64,000 bases of DNA from an uncultured Aquimarina sp. Its GTDB lineage: Bacteria; Bacteroidota; Bacteroidia; Flavobacteriales; Flavobacteriaceae. Within the stretch, counting starts at the first letter, position 1; every line of letters begins with the position of its first letter. The notes beneath the pieces were generated by a model. It had not been told where the DNA came from and did no database searches. It worked only from the letters and a program-made list of their open reading frames with translations. This document shows, one piece after another, positions 43,396 to 52,019 of this stretch. The stretch covers positions 43,701 through 107,700 of the forward strand of contig CANMMM010000019.1 of the NCBI GenBank assembly GCA_947498935.1, written 5' to 3'. A program made the position numbers and the translations under genes.

Positions 43396-46004
43396 TGTTT
43401 TTGTGCAGTTTTTAGCTGTTGAATGATGGTATCTATATGGGGCTTAATATGCGATTTGGTTCGCATCCAAAGGTCTTCAAAGGTCTCGACCATATCTTCC
43501 AGATGTGGTTGCTCACTTTTGTTAGGTGCAACTCCTGCGGGCGTAGATTTGCGACCGCCGATGAGAATAAGCATCGTTTTAGTTACAGCACCTTGCTTGT
43601 TATATAATTTGTAGCTGTTCATATTGATGATGTCATCCACTTTGTAATGACGGTACAACCAATTGAAAAACGGACGGTATTTGGCAAAGAGTCCATCGTC
43701 GCCAAAATATACGTGCCCCATTATGATAATGGCAGCCTTACCATCATCTTTCATCGTGTACAATGCAAGACCAGCCATTAAATGCTCCAGACGGATATGA
43801 TTAGCCAATCCGCGGTGTTTGTGGAAATACTTTTGAATGATACGTTCCTTATCAAACTTCGTATCATCCCAACTGGCAAATGGCGGATTGGTTACCACTA
43901 CATCGTGAACCTTGTGCATCATTTCGGGAAATGGCTCTGCGGCGTTTTCAGAGGTAATTCTACCGAAACCTTGATATTCTAAAGATTGCTTTCGGCTTTT
44001 GTCAATTTCGTTAACGTGCGTTATTCTTGGGTTTGCTCCGACGAGTAATAAACCATTACCTGCGCTGGGTTCGAAGATGAATTCAGCTTCATCCATTCCT
44101 GTGTATTCTGCTACGATGGCTCCAATAGGGCAAGGTGTAGAATATTGTTTGTACAGTTCTTTACTACTGTCGGAATAAGCATAAGTCGGTTGCACATTAT
44201 TCCAGAATTGCACCATCTTTTTGAGTCGTGCTTCAAAGGGAATCGGTTCTTTGTATAGCATTTTGTACCATAAAAGCCAACTGAGTTCTACTGCTTCCCA
44301 AAGTGCGCCCATCGTAGGTGCATTGGTTTCTTCTTTAAGCTTTTCAATCTTCTTTTTAGATAGACGTTCTGCTTTCGCGAAAGCGGTATGCATAATAGCA
44401 ATGACTTTATCAAGATAGTCGTTGGGTACTTCTTTTTGCTTCGAAGGTTTGGGTTCTGGAATAGCCGGAACAGGCGATTGTGATTTATGGTTTTCTAAAT
44501 AATCAACGATGACTTGCTTGGAACGTTCCAAGCGATTGATTTCCCATTCAATATCATTAAAAGCTTCTTTTGATTTTTTATCAGTTTTGGGTTTGTTGGT
44601 TTTAGGATTGATGTATTCCGTTTGCTGTTCTACCAGCTTCAGTAATAGGTCATCGATGATGGTAATTCCTTTTTCTAAATCTGCTACTGGTCTGGAATGT
44701 TCTACCGCAGACCACCATTGGTGTCTATCATCATAAGCACCTATTTGCGATGCTAATGTTGACACACTTTTGTAGCCAGTATGAATGTTTACGTATGGGT
44801 AATCCAAATCCGTAGGAAAACCTAATATCTCAAATGCTTCACGACCACGAGATTCCCATTCTCTAAGTAATGTACTACGGTTTACAAACATCCCGTAATC
44901 TTTGGGATGTGCCATTTGCGATAATTGGAATAAGGCTAATGGAGAAACTTGAGAAAGATTCTCATCATTGATTTTGTATAGCTGAGGAAACTTAAACTTC
45001 AAGAAATTACCATCGCCAATATTAAGTCCGCCAGATTGAAAAGGCTCTCCAGCTTGAGAAGGGACAAGCACATTAGGAATGATTTTGTCTCGATTGAAAA
45101 TATCCTTAACGGTTATGAGGCTTTCGTCCTTGCTGTTTTCGGAATCAATTGCATTGCCATCCAAAAGCTGGGTTAACTTACTCATTGCTACGGTTGCTAT
45201 TAATCTGGTGTCCGCATCTAGGTCGTTAACCCAATCTTTGAAAATTAGGATGGCTTTGTTTAGGTTATTTTTAAAAGGAAGTTCACGTGTTTGTTCTAGG
45301 GCTTCTTCTAAATCGTTGATTGTTGTTGCAATGATTGTTTCAGCTTCACCGTCTAGATTTTGTTCTGCTTCTTCAAGTGTTTCAATTACGGAGACTGTAG
45401 TTTCTCTTAGAAGATTAGCTTTTGGTTTGGCTGTTTCTGGTTTGTTTTCTTCTTTAGGAGTTGTATTGCTTTTTTCTTCAGATGAACTTTCTTTCACCGT
45501 ATCAATTTCTTCTTCTGGAACGCGTTGAATGATTTTACCTTCTTTAAAAAGCTCACGAGCCTTTCGCTTATAGTTGCGTGGATAGACCTCAATATGTTTA
45601 AGCGTATCGCCATATTGAATCATTGCAAAATGAGTGGCAATTTCTAAAGCAACTTTCTTATAAGAATCAAAAAGCACATAATCTTGCTGTTGCGCTTTTT
45701 CAGTTCCTTGAAAGTAGATGGTAATGACACTAAACTTGTTGGCGTCTATATTTTCTAAAGAAGGCTTAAAAGAGGGATAGACATTGACTGTTTCCCAATC
45801 ACCATTATTTGAAAGCACCTCACTTAAGGAAGTAGCAAATTTTTGATACGCTGGATGCGCATCTGCATACCATTTTAGTGGATTGCGCAATGCTTCCTTA
45901 AATCCTAGTTCTTTAAGGAAAGTAGCAAGCTTTTGTGGTAGCTCTTCGCTAAAGGAAAGCTCTACACCTTTTTTCTTTTTGTTTTCTGTAATTAATAGCT
46001 CCAT
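43392..46004 (-). CDS. N6-adenine DNA methylase with large N-terminal region
   Basis: 870 aa. C-terminal MTase core: FEPSAGNG (644-651, SAM-binding motif I) and NPPF (706-709, catalytic motif IV). The N-terminal 550 residues hold a small alpha/beta domain (about 1-150), a Glu/Lys-rich linker and a helical region (about 220-280). It belongs to a four-gene operon with a SNO helicase and CobS-like ATPase. Such methylases in mobile DNA commonly modify the element's own DNA against restriction. Target sequence not inferable. Palindrome copy at 44372-44383. Confidence 0.85.
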   Translation of the reverse strand: MELLITENKKKKGVELSFSEELPQKLATFLKELGFKEALRNPLKWYADAHPAYQKFATSLSEVLSNNGDWETVNVYPSFKPSLENIDANKFSVITIYFQGTEKAQQQDYVLFDSYKKVALEIATHFAMIQYGDTLKHIEVYPRNYKRKARELFKEGKIIQRVPEEEIDTVKESSSEEKSNTTPKEENKPETAKPKANLLRETTVSVIETLEEAEQNLDGEAETIIATTINDLEEALEQTRELPFKNNLNKAILIFKDWVNDLDADTRLIATVAMSKLTQLLDGNAIDSENSKDESLITVKDIFNRDKIIPNVLVPSQAGEPFQSGGLNIGDGNFLKFKFPQLYKINDENLSQVSPLALFQLSQMAHPKDYGMFVNRSTLLREWESRGREAFEILGFPTDLDYPYVNIHTGYKSVSTLASQIGAYDDRHQWWSAVEHSRPVADLEKGITIIDDLLLKLVEQQTEYINPKTNKPKTDKKSKEAFNDIEWEINRLERSKQVIVDYLENHKSQSPVPAIPEPKPSKQKEVPNDYLDKVIAIMHTAFAKAERLSKKKIEKLKEETNAPTMGALWEAVELSWLLWYKMLYKEPIPFEARLKKMVQFWNNVQPTYAYSDSSKELYKQYSTPCPIGAIVAEYTGMDEAEFIFEPSAGNGLLLVGANPRITHVNEIDKSRKQSLEYQGFGRITSENAAEPFPEMMHKVHDVVVTNPPFASWDDTKFDKERIIQKYFHKHRGLANHIRLEHLMAGLALYTMKDDGKAAIIIMGHVYFGDDGLFAKYRPFFNWLYRHYKVDDIINMNSYKLYNKQGAVTKTMLILIGGRKSTPAGVAPNKSEQPHLEDMVETFEDLWMRTKSHIKPHIDTIIQQLKTAQKQ

Positions 46005-46443
46005 CTTTATCCTTCATCTTAAAAACTCCTCTCTTTAGGAGATAATTTTTAATAGTGATTTAGGATAAATATAATTTTATGAGAGTCCGAATTGACTTAA
46101 CAGAAATGTACCTTGGTACGTTGGGATTATTTTAAAATTAATTTGAAATGGGTAATGGTAGGAATAATAAGGGTTTTAAATTTATGGGTTGAATAAAAAG
46201 TAATATACTTGATGATGCTATTGTAATAGTTATTATTGTTGATATGTTTTAGTGTGAAATTAGTTGAATCAAAAAAATATGAGAAACAAGAGAACCATAA
46301 CTCAAAAAATAGAACGCAGTTTGCGTTACAATTTATCTTGTATTATGGCGCTCATTTGGTCTCCTGAAAAATTTAGACTTTTCAGTTAGTTTGAAATCTT
46401 AGGATTTACTCTATTTCTAATAATTACTTTTATCTTACTTTCC
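46005..46443. other. AT-rich 439-bp gap with inverted repeats; no gene
   Basis: No convincing reading frame. It contains a hairpin (CTCCT/AGGAG followed by ATAATTTTT, about 46027-46050), a 6-bp inverted repeat AACGCA/TGCGTT at 46313-46327 and a 7-bp one CTGAAAA/TTTTCAG at 46364-46385. As the only sizeable gap in the right-hand core it may hold a promoter for the methylase operon or an origin. No iterons seen. Confidence 0.4.
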
Positions 46444-47031
46444 TTAAGCGCATATTTCTGCACGTTTTGTATTTTCTTCTTCCCAATTACCATAGTCATC
46501 TGCAAACCACGTATCCTTTTGCTTGTGACCGCTTATATGGCCGTTAAGTTTCTTTGTGCTTGTAAACGACTGTTTGCATTCAGGGCATAAATAGGGTTGC
46601 GCTTCAAAGTAGATACCCGCTTTTATCGCTGTGGTTATGTGCAAAGCCTCTGCGCTAGCTTGCGGTTGTGTTGCGGTATCATTGTGCTCAACCGCTCTGT
46701 CTTTGTGGTAAAATAAGTGACTAAAACTAAAGATGGTTGCGGAAAGCATTATGCATATTAAAACGGAGCTCCATAAACTTTCTGGATAGAATTGATAGAC
46801 TAAATTATGAGCTAGCGTACCAGCAAAATACGCGTATGCGGTGCGAGTCCATCCTTTTACCGTAAATATTAGGATTGCCAAGTCTATTCCTATCGCATAG
46901 CACCACCCAAACCAAGGGTCTGTGTACTGACTATTAATTTTGAAAACATAAATGGTATGTGCTATTTGTGGTATCAATAAAACGGTAAGTGCTATAATAC
47001 CAAAAGCTTCATTTAAGATGAGTTTACGCAT
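46444..47031 (-). CDS. Membrane protein with classical C2H2 zinc finger
   Basis: 195 aa. Four hydrophobic segments (about 9-28, 44-60, 66-80, 88-107), then a cytoplasmic or luminal tail with a textbook C2H2 finger: C149-x2-C152-x12-H165-x3-H169, with F and L at the usual core positions (CPECKQSFTSTKKLNGHISG). The C-terminal end is acidic. Membrane anchoring of a C2H2 finger is unusual in bacteria. It could tether DNA to the membrane. No family recognised. A 3-bp gap separates it from the glycosyltransferase gene. Confidence 0.6.
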   Translation of the reverse strand: MRKLILNEAFGIIALTVLLIPQIAHTIYVFKINSQYTDPWFGWCYAIGIDLAILIFTVKGWTRTAYAYFAGTLAHNLVYQFYPESLWSSVLICIMLSATIFSFSHLFYHKDRAVEHNDTATQPQASAEALHITTAIKAGIYFEAQPYLCPECKQSFTSTKKLNGHISGHKQKDTWFADDYGNWEEENTKRAEICA

Positions 47032-47034
47032 AAC

Positions 47035-48189
47035 TTATATGAATATTTCTGTTAGTAGCTCTATGTTTTTGGTATTATAACCTTGAAATCTCCAAGCCCA
47101 TTTAAGTGCATTTCTACCTAAACGACTTCTGATTTCTGAGTCTTTTACCATAAGCTTGATATTTTCAATCCATTCTGGAGCTTCACTAGCCAGTAATCCT
47201 GTCTCACCTTTTTTTAGGATGGATTTTGCTGAATGATGAATTGAAGTAATTGTAGGTACGCCAAATACAGATAGCTCCATAAAAAGTTGCGTATTCTGAT
47301 GTTTATTAAAAAGCCCTTCTTTAGCAGGTAGCAAAGCAATATCAAGTCGAAGATTATTTAGCTTTTCAAAGTAGTCTGTGAAGGAAACGGTATCGTGTAA
47401 TTCACAATCAATCTCTTTAAGAAGCATATCTCTTTCCTTAGAAGAATGGGGCTTTCCAAGGCATACAAATTGAATGTTCTTCTTAAAAGTTGAACGTGTT
47501 TTTATAAGTACCTCCTTAAGAGATAGCAAATCTTCTTCTGTTGGTTTTATGATTCCTATTCGTATTTTTTCTGAATCGTTCTTTATAAGAGGAGGCATTT
47601 CTTCGTAGCCAAATCGGGAGGTTAAGCTAGGTGAAAACTCCACTAAGACATTTGATTCTGGTAAGCGGTCGGCAATCAACTTTTGTAAAAAACTTTGGAA
47701 TGGTTTATTGGCTACTGTTGCCATATCCATCAAACCTAAATTGGTTTCAAGGTGCTTTAGTTTTTCTGTGGTTAGCTTTCGCGAAAGCGGAATTGAAATA
47801 GGTAAAGCGAAGTAGTTTCTGTCTACATCCATAACTAATTGTACCTGTGGGTTAAGGGTTTTTATAGCCTGTAACAGGTAGCTAACATCACTAAAAAGTG
47901 CTGGAAAGATGATATAATCTGCCCAGGTAATTAATTGTTCGTCGAGTATACTAACAAAGTCAGATAGTTTTCTGGAAAAGTCGTTGTTTTCAATGCCCGT
48001 AATAATCGCCTTATGGGTGTCAGTCTTGTTAATTTCTAAAGCTGGAGCTATCATTCTATAATATCCCGTGGCATTAAGTGTGGGACTTACATAAAGTACG
48101 TGGATTTTGTCATCTGGCTCAATATTATATTTCTCTTGAAATTTATTGCTTAAATGTAATCGTGCTTGGAGTTCTCTTATTGTTCTCAT
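47035..48189 (-). CDS. Glycosyltransferase, GT4-like
   Basis: 384 aa. N-terminal Rossmann-like half (IHVLYVSPTLNATGYYRM) and C-terminal half with IRIGIIKPTEEDLLSLK, VCLGKP, a pattern of donor-site residues (FMELSVFGVPTITS) and a C-terminal LGRNALKWAWRFQGYN helix. GT-B fold. On a mobile element it may modify host surface glycans or virion/DNA. No signal peptide. A palindrome copy at 47776-47787 encodes its PLSRKL stretch. Confidence 0.7.
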   Translation of the reverse strand: MRTIRELQARLHLSNKFQEKYNIEPDDKIHVLYVSPTLNATGYYRMIAPALEINKTDTHKAIITGIENNDFSRKLSDFVSILDEQLITWADYIIFPALFSDVSYLLQAIKTLNPQVQLVMDVDRNYFALPISIPLSRKLTTEKLKHLETNLGLMDMATVANKPFQSFLQKLIADRLPESNVLVEFSPSLTSRFGYEEMPPLIKNDSEKIRIGIIKPTEEDLLSLKEVLIKTRSTFKKNIQFVCLGKPHSSKERDMLLKEIDCELHDTVSFTDYFEKLNNLRLDIALLPAKEGLFNKHQNTQLFMELSVFGVPTITSIHHSAKSILKKGETGLLASEAPEWIENIKLMVKDSEIRSRLGRNALKWAWRFQGYNTKNIELLTEIFI

Positions 48190-48464
48190 TATATAATATT
48201 TGGAAGTTCTTTCTGTATGCCTTCATAATATTTTGCAATACGTTGTCCAGTTGCTTTGTCATAAATTTCAATGGTGCCAGCAAGTGGTCCGTACTGTTTT
48301 ATCTTTTTACGAAAGCGTTCTAGTCCTGTTTCTTTACTACGTGTTTTAGATAATTTATGTTTCCAATCTATGGAGTACATTGTGCGTACGTTTCCGTCTT
48401 TGAACCATACAATCATTTTTGTGTAGGAGTCTTGTCCTAGTTTCCATCCTTTTTTCTGTGTCAT
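48189..48464 (-). CDS. Hypothetical small basic protein
   Basis: 91 aa, basic, mixed strands and helices (SYTKMIVWFKDGNVRTM; TIEIYDKATGQRIAKYYEG). The start overlaps the previous gene's stop base. No family recognised; nucleic-acid-binding is possible from charge. Confidence 0.45.
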   Translation of the reverse strand: MTQKKGWKLGQDSYTKMIVWFKDGNVRTMYSIDWKHKLSKTRSKETGLERFRKKIKQYGPLAGTIEIYDKATGQRIAKYYEGIQKELPNII

Positions 48465-48949
48465 TATTTGAAGTATTTTATAAGTGAATTAAGTGGGATT
48501 TGCTTGATGAACTCTTCATTTTGAAAGGCTCTAACGTGTACTTTTTCGTCTTTTACGTGTATCCAGATGCGCACGCTGTGGTCATCTATGCGGTTCGCTT
48601 CCGCGAAATCTTTTAAATACTGCTTGATGTTAAAGGCAATTTTATTTTTGATGCTTCCTAAAGCAGCAGTCTGCTCATCCAGAAAGAAATAGGTTAAGTC
48701 TTCTGTAGGGATTGAGCTCAATGGTTTGTCATTGTCGTATAGCAGGGACTTTATTTGATGCTCTGCCTGAAATAGACGTATAAACAATCGCTCTTTAGGA
48801 ATGCGAATACGATTTGAGATGTAGGTGGTTCTTTTGATGATATTTTTTGATACCATTTTTTCATAACCAAAAATATCTACGGACAAATCGGTTAACGCAC
48901 CCTTGAGTTTTGCCTTTATGGTGCTATTTTGTTTCGTTTTGTTTTTCAT
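48464..48949 (-). CDS. Hypothetical protein
   Basis: 161 aa, basic N-terminus (KNKTKQNSTIKAKLK), then mixed alpha/beta, ending VRAFQNEEFIKQIPLNSLI. The stop/start junctions with both neighbours (one base, three bases) show it belongs to this operon. No family recognised. Confidence 0.45.
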   Translation of the reverse strand: MKNKTKQNSTIKAKLKGALTDLSVDIFGYEKMVSKNIIKRTTYISNRIRIPKERLFIRLFQAEHQIKSLLYDNDKPLSSIPTEDLTYFFLDEQTAALGSIKNKIAFNIKQYLKDFAEANRIDDHSVRIWIHVKDEKVHVRAFQNEEFIKQIPLNSLIKYFK

Positions 48950-48952
48950 TTA

Positions 48953-50194
48953 TTAAGTATTGAATTGTAAAAATGAGTGTGTGCTGTGGTCTAGTACTGC
49001 CGCTTGAAAAGCCTTTATGAGTTCTGGTTGCCCAAGTTTTCCAATACGTGTTTCGCACGCTTTATAGAGTTCAAGGCGAGGCTTTTGTTTTGCGGTATCT
49101 TTCTTCTCGTTGTTAAGAAAGCGCCTTATTTGGGCGTGTAGAATGAGCTTTTGTTGCACTTCAAGTTCCCGCTTTTTCTGGTTGTAATACCATTTGCGAG
49201 TACCTGTAAATCCGCTAGGGTTTTTAGGGTCAAAGTATTGATGAGGCAGTTGTACAAATCTCCTTTCGGAATCTTTGGCAATGTATTTCTCCACGATTGC
49301 GATACGTTCCACATAGACTTGATGCACTTTTGATAGCGTTTTATCCGAAACAGGTTCGTACCAAAGTCGTAATAGTTCCAAAGCTCTTTTTTCTTGACTC
49401 TGTGTGAGATAGTGGTTTTTGTAAAGTGTATTTCGAGCAAGTTTCCATAGACTTTTTACATACACAGATAGGGAGGCGGAACGAGCCACATCGGCTTCCG
49501 AAATTTCGGCGCCAGTTTGCTCTGTGACTCGTTTGTTCCGCACTATTTCCCCTGCATCATCATTTTTTTTAGGGGCTATTTTCCCTGTGTATCCTGTCAA
49601 GGTGTTACTAGTAGCGTTGCGTGACCGCTGAAGCTTTGTGAGAGGTAACGAACTCGTTGTTTTTTTCAACTTATCAACCGCTATTATTATATTATTTATG
49701 TAACCATTGTTACTAGTATCTGTATGAGGACAAGTTGGCGTTTGTGTTTCTTTAAGGTGTTGATTTTCAGTGTTTAAATTTTGGGGTTCTTTTAGCGTAC
49801 TTTTTGCTTTATCCACAACTTGTTTTCCAGTTACTAACAGGATGTTGGGATTAATGGAAAGCTCATAATCTGCTTTAGAACCACGCCACTTTTTTGCAGT
49901 AATGATATTGGCTTCTCTTAAGCGAGATATATGTCTTTGAATGGTTCTTATGCTGGCATTTGCTTTTTTAGCCAGTTGAACATTATTTGTTCTTAAAGGA
50001 GGGAGATTTTGTAAATCTACAGATGAAATACTATTCGCTTTGAGAAGAGAAAGCGAGTATATCTTAATGATTTCACGAGTTGTAAGAATCATAGCCTGTC
50101 GCACTTGTTTGGACAGGGAGTTTGTGTTGCTGTTGTAGTTTTCTACATAAGTATCTAAAGCATTAAATGCAGTAGCGTAGTGTATTATGGACAT
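48953..50194 (-). CDS. Winged-helix protein, possible replication or partition regulator
   Basis: 413 aa. N-terminal winged helix (about 75-130) with KKANASIRTIQRHISRLREA as recognition segment; a variable Ser/Thr/Asn linker (135-235); and a helical C-terminal half (SLWKLARNTLYKNHYLT ... RKWYYNQKKRELEV). The layout, HTH plus helical C-terminus, resembles replication initiators and regulators of Bacteroidota plasmids and phages, but no catalytic motif is seen. It is the first gene of the minus-strand group. Confidence 0.5.
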   Translation of the reverse strand: MSIIHYATAFNALDTYVENYNSNTNSLSKQVRQAMILTTREIIKIYSLSLLKANSISSVDLQNLPPLRTNNVQLAKKANASIRTIQRHISRLREANIITAKKWRGSKADYELSINPNILLVTGKQVVDKAKSTLKEPQNLNTENQHLKETQTPTCPHTDTSNNGYINNIIIAVDKLKKTTSSLPLTKLQRSRNATSNTLTGYTGKIAPKKNDDAGEIVRNKRVTEQTGAEISEADVARSASLSVYVKSLWKLARNTLYKNHYLTQSQEKRALELLRLWYEPVSDKTLSKVHQVYVERIAIVEKYIAKDSERRFVQLPHQYFDPKNPSGFTGTRKWYYNQKKRELEVQQKLILHAQIRRFLNNEKKDTAKQKPRLELYKACETRIGKLGQPELIKAFQAAVLDHSTHSFLQFNT

Positions 50195-50271
50195 TTAGTA
50201 AGAGATAACCACACCTCAGTAAATTACTGTCAGTGAAGTGGTATGTCTTGCTTGCTGTTATAGCATTGGGT

Positions 50272-50562
50272 TTACAGATTTAAGGTGGTCTGTGATTTTT
50301 TATTGAGCTCACGTTGAGATTCCTTAAATAGACTCTGCTCTCTTCTTAAGGAGGTTTGCCTCTTTTTCTCTTTAGCTTCTATTAGGTCAAGACAAAGCTC
50401 GTAAAGGGTTTCTACACTACTAGGTTTTATGATTTGCTTATTAAAGAACTTGGACACCGTAGGTCGTGAAAGTCCCGATGTTTTGGTTAGCAAAGTAATG
50501 GGGCTGTCGTATAGCTTTTCCATCTTTAGGAGTACGGTTTTAATTTCTGACTGTAAATACAT
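50272..50562 (-). CDS. XRE-like helix-turn-helix regulator
   Basis: 96 aa. The segment ITLLTKTSGLSRPTVSKFFN is a clear helix-turn-helix, followed by a helix and a basic coiled tail. It is transcribed divergently from the repressor-like gene at 50747 across a 184-bp AT-rich region, the layout of a phage Cro/CI-type switch. Which of the two holds which role cannot be told from sequence. Confidence 0.6.
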   Translation of the reverse strand: MYLQSEIKTVLLKMEKLYDSPITLLTKTSGLSRPTVSKFFNKQIIKPSSVETLYELCLDLIEAKEKKRQTSLRREQSLFKESQRELNKKSQTTLNL

Positions 50563-50746
50563 TGTAAAAGTTTTTTAAAATAATTGACATCGTTTTGTTA
50601 TTTATTCATAAATTTAAACATCATTTTAGTTGTTTATGATGCCAAATATATATAATATTGCCATTCAAATACTAATTATTGATATCAAATTTCACATTAA
50701 ATTAATAAATAATAACTAACCAATTTAGAGACAACACTTTAAAAGA
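50563..50746. promoter_or_regulatory. Divergent regulatory region of the switch genes
   Basis: Very AT-rich 184 bp between divergent regulators. It holds an inverted repeat CATCAT (50619-50624)/ATGATG (50636-50641) and near-palindromic TTGATATCAAA around 50688-50698, which are operator candidates. The element's lysogeny/replication decision is probably made here. Confidence 0.45.
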
Positions 50747-51451
50747 ATGAAAGAAAACCCCCTATTAGATAATATTGACAACAAGTTTATAGAAGCTGTA
50801 GATGAAGTTATTGCTATAAATACTGAATTAGGTATAAAACCAGCAAATGATAGCGCTATCGGAAAAGCAGTCTATCCAAATAATAGAAGTATTGTTTCGG
50901 CGGTAAGAGGGCGCAATAAGCATATTCCTCACATTGCACTAATCAAATTTGCAAAAGCATTCAATGTAGATATGAATTACTTTTATGCCGATGATAAACC
51001 TTTACATTACAAGCCAAATACCATAATGAATGTGACTGTTTCGGGAAACGGTATAAATAGTTCTGGAGCAAATACTACAAATATTCACGCTGGTAAAGGT
51101 GAAATTAAAGGAATTAATACTGCTGCTGCAGGTTCAAAGAATACTCTCGTGGAGGTAGTAGAAGTTAATACAATGATTAACAACTTTATCTCTCAGATGG
51201 ATAAAGACCGAGTTGAAAAATTTCTTCAAATTATATCGTCCATACAAGTAGAAAGTAAACAAGCGACTAAAAAGTTCGAAAAACTGTTTGAAGCAAAATC
51301 GCTCGAAATGCAAGATATGCGGAAGTATTTTGAAGAAAAACTTGAACTATTGGATAAACAACTTATTGAAACACGTCAGAAATTAGATGAAGCGATGAAG
51401 CGAGAAATCGATTTACTTAGACAATTACTAGAAAAGAAAAATAGTAATTGA
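50747..51451 (+). CDS. Phage-repressor-like protein with coiled-coil C-terminus
   Basis: 234 aa. N-terminal HTH of the CI/XRE type (DSAIGKAVYPNNRSIVSAVR, then PHIALIKFAKAFNVDMNYFY), a Gly/Asn-rich linker (90-125) and a long coiled coil (about 165-230) for oligomerisation. It begins the plus-strand group that ends with the integrase and would govern it. No LexA-like peptidase domain, so induction by self-cleavage is unlikely. Confidence 0.65.
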   Translation: MKENPLLDNIDNKFIEAVDEVIAINTELGIKPANDSAIGKAVYPNNRSIVSAVRGRNKHIPHIALIKFAKAFNVDMNYFYADDKPLHYKPNTIMNVTVSGNGINSSGANTTNIHAGKGEIKGINTAAAGSKNTLVEVVEVNTMINNFISQMDKDRVEKFLQIISSIQVESKQATKKFEKLFEAKSLEMQDMRKYFEEKLELLDKQLIETRQKLDEAMKREIDLLRQLLEKKNSN

Positions 51452-51453
51452 TT

Positions 51454-51723
51454 ATGAAGCAAGATTTACAACCAAAAGAGCTTGCTTCGATATCTGAAGA
51501 AGAGAGACAGGTCATTGAAATGTTGCGCCTTCAAACATTTCAATCTTTAAAGATTACCAAACGCAATGGGCGCATTGATATGATAGAAGGAACAGAGCGT
51601 ATTGAGGAGCGAACAAGAATAGTAGATATATTGAAAGAACACAACTATCAGAATATCGAAATAAAACAGAATGATGGTCGCGTAGTATTTATAAATCGTA
51701 CCATAAAAACAAAGATTAAATAA
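51454..51723 (+). CDS. Small hypothetical protein
   Basis: 89 aa from the ATG at 51454; a TTG at 51448 would overlap the repressor stop. Helical N-terminus and a strand-turn repeat: SLKITKRNGRIDMIEGTERI and NIEIKQNDGRVVFINRT look alike, each a basic strand with NGR/DGR turn. No family recognised. Confidence 0.5.
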   Translation: MKQDLQPKELASISEEERQVIEMLRLQTFQSLKITKRNGRIDMIEGTERIEERTRIVDILKEHNYQNIEIKQNDGRVVFINRTIKTKIK

Positions 51724-51844
51724 ACCAAGACATCAAGAGGTTTAGTGATTAAAAGCTTTAAAGCTAAACCAGAAGACCATAAGGGTCATTATTTCAGATT
51801 TGATTGCAACCAAAAATACTGGAGCAATTGATTAGGAAATCAAA

Positions 51845-52018
51845 ATGTCAAAAGCAATTGCTGGAAAGCAAAAAGTAAAAGAAGAAAAGTACAACGACGA
51901 GTGGTTAAAATCCTTTGTTGGATTTGAAGATATTTCGGAAGAAGAGTCGAACAGAATAGTCAAAGAATTAGAAATGCTTGCAGAGGTAGTTTGCATACAT
52001 TTTATGAATACGAGTTAA
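51845..52018 (+). CDS. Small acidic/basic protein upstream of the integrase
   Basis: 57 aa, begins MSKAIAGKQKVKEEKYNDE, helical and amphipathic, ends CIHFMNTS. Stop lies one base before the integrase start, so translational coupling is likely. Could be a recombination directionality factor by size and position, but no motif shows it. Confidence 0.5.
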   Translation: MSKAIAGKQKVKEEKYNDEWLKSFVGFEDISEEESNRIVKELEMLAEVVCIHFMNTS

Positions 52019-52019
52019 T

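Noticed and set aside
51745..51831. 28-codon ORF with GTG start between the two small plus-strand genes
   Set aside because: Short, non-ATG start and no clear ribosome-binding site or similarity.
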